DNA of 32,705 nucleotides from Clostridia bacterium (GTDB lineage Bacteria; Bacillota; Clostridia; Christensenellales; Aristaeellaceae), in contig JAFXZO010000083.1 in assembly GCA_017541205.1 (NCBI GenBank), positions 1-32,705 of the forward strand. The letters run 5' to 3'. The translations under genes and the position numbers were made by a program. This document shows, piece after piece, positions 30,702-32,705 of this stretch; positions within the stretch are counted from its first letter, which is position 1; the number at the start of each line of letters is the position of its first letter. A model generated the notes under the pieces. It was not told the origin of the DNA, did no database searches, and worked only from the letters and a program-made list of their open reading frames with translations.

Positions 30702-31298
30702 TCAATTTCGTTCCACTTTTACGCACAACCTGCCATCCACATATGATAAACCGAGATCAGAGAAAGCCTGTGTTACGTCGGTTGCCGCCGAATTTGCCGC
30801 CGAAGCGGCGTTGTTAGCCGCCGTAGTGGCGGTGTTGGCGTTCGTCGTCGCCGTTTGGGCGGCGGTTGCCTTTTGATCGGCAAGGGCTGCTTTCTGATCT
30901 GCCAGTGCGGCTTTGGTGTTAGCATTGTCAGCCGCTGTATTCGCAGTCGAAGCGGCGTTGTTAGCCGCCGTAGTGGCGGTGTTGGCGTTCGTCGTCGCCG
31001 TTTGGGCGGCGGTTGCCTTGGTATTGGCATTGGTTGCCGCCGAATTTGCCGCCGAAGCAGCGTTGTTGGCCGCGGTAGTGGCGGTGTTGGCGTTCGTAGC
31101 GGCAGTATTGGCCGCACTGGCCTTGGTATTGGCGTTTGACGCGGCGGTGTTCGCGGCTGTCGTAGATGCGTCGCACAATGTCTTCGCGGTACTGACATCG
31201 GTGTAGCACTGCTCGATGGCATCGTGAATAGCCTGCCGAACGTCTCTTCCGTATACCGCGCTGAGAATCTGAGCCAGAAGATACGAGATTCTACTCAT
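30702..31298 (-). CDS. Ala/Thr/Asn-repeat coiled fibre-like phage protein (short)
   Basis: The product has 198 residues. The N-terminus, MSRISYLLAQILSAVYGRDV followed by RQAIHDAIEQCY, is the head-binding-type start common to Firmicute phage baseplate or fibre proteins (VYG.DVRQAIHD). Residues of about 45-175 are a low-complexity run of AANTAATNANTATT-type repeats with Ala spaced for a coiled coil. The C-terminus is LGLSYVDGRLCVKVERN, a motif shared with the products at 29166 and 31291. The start overlaps the previous gene (ATGAGTAG), so translation is coupled. It probably forms a trimeric thin fibre carrying the downstream tip proteins. Confidence 0.75.
   Translation of the reverse strand: MSRISYLLAQILSAVYGRDVRQAIHDAIEQCYTDVSTAKTLCDASTTAANTAASNANTKASAANTAATNANTATTAANNAASAANSAATNANTKATAAQTATTNANTATTAANNAASTANTAADNANTKAALADQKAALADQKATAAQTATTNANTATTAANNAASAANSAATDVTQAFSDLGLSYVDGRLCVKVERN
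30801..31019 (-). repeat. Exact 72-bp direct repeats inside the fibre gene
   Basis: The segments 30801-30872 and 30948-31019 are identical over 72 bases, with a period of 147 bases (49 codons, in frame). Identity at silent positions shows recent duplication or ongoing gene conversion. Recombination between the copies would shorten or lengthen the coiled fibre by 49 residues without breaking the frame. Confidence 0.85.
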
Positions 31299-32652
31299 TC
31301 TCTCTCACCACCTTCACGCAGAGTACGCCGTCAACCAGGGACAGGCCCAGCGCGTTAAACATGGCTTGAATCGTTGCGGGAAGCCCCTCCAGATAATCGT
31401 CCATATCGGACTTGGTCTGGTTGATTTCCAGCACCGCTTCAGCGCAGTCGTCCACAGCGTCTGAAGCCGCTTGATTGCAGCTCGCCGCGGCGGCGTTGGC
31501 GCTTACGGTCGCCGCTTCGCAAGCGGTCTTGGCCGTATTCGCATTCGTCGCGGCGGTGGTAGCTGATCCGGCGGCGTTATTGGCCGTTGTTGCGGCTGTA
31601 GAAGCAGTGTTTGCCGCAGTGTTTGCCGCGGTTGCGGCAGCGGTTGCATTCGCTGTTGCCGTGTCCGCGTTGGTTTTTGCGGCATTGGCAGCAGCGGCTG
31701 CCGTATTGGCAGCGGTCGTCGCCGCGTCAGCGTTCAGCTTCGCCTGATTGGCTGCTGCGGTCGCCGTATTCGCCGCTGTCGTGGCATCAGCAGCGTTCGT
31801 TGTTGCCGTATTCGCATTGCTGGTGGCCGTAGTCGCGGCGTTCGTTGCCGCTTCACAAGCGGTCTTGGCCGTATTCGCATTCGTTGCTGCGGTAGTAGCC
31901 GCGGTCGCGGCAGCTTCCGCGTCGTCAGCGGCGTCGCTGGCTTCCGCTGCGGCGGTGTTCGCTGCTGTAGCGGCGCTTGTGGCGGAACTGGCTGCCGAAT
32001 TTGCCGCTGCCGTAGCCAGATCCGCGTTGTTCTTAGCGGTCACGGCATTGGATGCCGCGGTTGTGGCGGATGCCGCGGCAGAGGTGGCATTATCAGCCGC
32101 CGTCTGCGCTGCGGTCGCCTTCTGGTTTGCCAGCGCGGCTTTCGCGTCCGCATTGTTCGCCGCCGTTGTCGCTGTGGCAGCTGCGGTAGTTGCGCTGTAA
32201 GCGGCAGTATTCGCAGCGTCGGCAGCGGTATTGGCGGAAGATGCGGCGCTTGTTGCAGCCGTGGCAGCATTATTGGCCGAAGTCGCGGCCGCCGTTGCTA
32301 CGGAGCTTGCGGCGTTCGCGCCGATTGTGGCCGTATTGGCATCGGAAGCGGCTTCCGCGCAGTTATCTGCGGCCGTCTGCGCCGCGGTCGCCTTCTGGTT
32401 TGCCAGGTTTGCCTTGGTATTCGCGTTATCTGCTGCCGTATTGGCGGCTGATGCGGCGGAATTGGCGCTGGACGCAGCGGCTGTCGCGGCGTCCTTGGCC
32501 GCATTGGCATTGGTTGTAGCCGTTTGGGCTGCGGTCGCCTTGTTAATCGGTCGTTCCACCACTTCCGTACATTTCACGCCCGCCTGCTTAATCAGCTTCG
32601 CGTCCTTGACCAAATCCTTCGGGTATCCGCTCAGGTAATAGATCGTTGCCAT
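31291..32652 (-). CDS. Ala/Thr/Asn-repeat coiled fibre-like phage protein (long)
   Basis: The 453-residue product starts at 32652 with GGAGGTG upstream. The N-terminus MATIYYLSGYPKDLVKDAKL is a non-repetitive head, followed by over 330 residues made almost wholly of Ala, Thr, Asn, Ser and occasional Asp/Lys in roughly seven-residue units (AANTAADNANTKA, AATSANNAATAAT). A short non-repetitive end has a helical piece (INQTKSDMDDYLEGLPATIQ) and the shared LGLSLVDGVLCVKVVRENE motif. Composition and periodicity suggest a long coiled-coil or helical stalk. The high Ala/Thr content and repeat structure make length variation likely. It is the first complete prophage gene in the window; structural genes further upstream are outside. 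Confidence 0.75.
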   Translation of the reverse strand: MATIYYLSGYPKDLVKDAKLIKQAGVKCTEVVERPINKATAAQTATTNANAAKDAATAAASSANSAASAANTAADNANTKANLANQKATAAQTAADNCAEAASDANTATIGANAASSVATAAATSANNAATAATSAASSANTAADAANTAAYSATTAAATATTAANNADAKAALANQKATAAQTAADNATSAAASATTAASNAVTAKNNADLATAAANSAASSATSAATAANTAAAEASDAADDAEAAATAATTAATNANTAKTACEAATNAATTATSNANTATTNAADATTAANTATAAANQAKLNADAATTAANTAAAAANAAKTNADTATANATAAATAANTAANTASTAATTANNAAGSATTAATNANTAKTACEAATVSANAAAASCNQAASDAVDDCAEAVLEINQTKSDMDDYLEGLPATIQAMFNALGLSLVDGVLCVKVVRENE

Positions 32653-32665
32653 AAAGACACCTCCA

Positions 32666-32705
32666 TTAGTTTTTGATTCCCATAATAGAAAGTGTTTTCT
32701 CCGCG
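32666..32705 (-). CDS. Possible 3' end of an upstream phage gene
   Basis: One - strand frame reads AEKTLSIMGIKN then a stop at 32668-32666, just before the GGAGGTG site of the long fibre gene. The fragment is too short to identify, and the call rests on spacing alone. Confidence 0.3.
   Translation of the reverse strand, partial: AEKTLSIMGIKN

Larger units (their letters stand above)
20571..32705 (-). mobile_element. Prophage-like element (integration end; other end outside the window)
   Basis: From the integrase rightwards every gene lies on the - strand: Int, Xis, holin, small membrane protein, endolysin, DGR, XkdX-like, variable proteins, tail proteins and fibres. This is the late tail-fibre, lysis and integration end of a temperate phage. 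The exact attachment core cannot be placed, because the other junction is not in the window; the boundary lies between the hairpin at 20538-20567 and the integrase stop at 20736. Int and Xis resemble Tn916 proteins, while the lysis genes resemble Dp-1-type siphoviruses. Confidence 0.85.

Overview
The window looks like a chromosomal segment of a moderately GC-rich Clostridia-type Firmicute, probably from a gut or rumen lineage, with one end of an integrated prophage-like element at its right. The support is: strong AGGAGG ribosome binding sites and canonical TTGACA/TATAAT promoters; a BcrA-like ABC pair; a degenerate LytM/SpoIIQ-like protein; and a Tn916-type Int/Xis pair with a Dp-1-like holin. 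The exact genus cannot be fixed from the sequence.

Host part (1-20570). Two paralogous three-gene cassettes lie on the + strand at 335-6156 and 13686-19469. Each encodes, in order, a secreted family-3 (amino-acid-type) solute-binding protein; a roughly 1200-residue receptor joining an ECF S-component-like membrane domain, a two-component-regulator beta-propeller, a Y_Y_Y domain, a transmembrane helix and a cytoplasmic HD-GYP phosphodiesterase domain; and a membrane-tethered BMP-type (nucleoside-type) binding protein. No transporter permease or ATPase accompanies either copy. The simplest reading is a sensory system built from transporter parts, with two binding proteins flanking a cyclic-dinucleotide-degrading receptor. 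The first cassette is followed by a PfkB-type kinase and a GNAT acetyltransferase. Next comes a gene-free stretch (7687-8352) with a MITE-like inverted-repeat element and a striking array of covarying mini-hairpins. Then come a secreted Trp-rich protein, an ABC transporter pair and tRNA-Leu(GAG) on the - strand, and a ferritin-like protein with a coupled LytM-like protein on the + strand. After the second cassette lies a tandem-GNAT gene on the - strand.

Prophage part (about 20680-32705, all genes on the - strand, other end outside the window). In transcription order it carries two Ala/Thr/Asn-rich coiled fibre-like proteins, a major-tail-protein-like protein with an extra C-terminal domain, a stand-alone copy of that domain, and a small protein. 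These are followed by two paralogous variable proteins, a small acidic protein, an XkdX-like protein, Avd, a template repeat, a reverse transcriptase, a four-domain endolysin, a small membrane protein, a holin, an excisionase and an integrase.

The most important system is a complete diversity-generating retroelement (DGR): one template repeat (25664-25785), a reverse transcriptase, Avd, and two target genes each ending in a variable repeat. All 17 differences (first variable protein) and all 18 differences (second) between template and variable repeat fall on template adenines. Each variable repeat is followed 22-24 bases downstream by a GAA-loop hairpin whose stem differs in sequence but keeps pairing between the two genes; the template lacks such a hairpin. 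The two targets probably form diversified receptor-binding tips for the phage particle.
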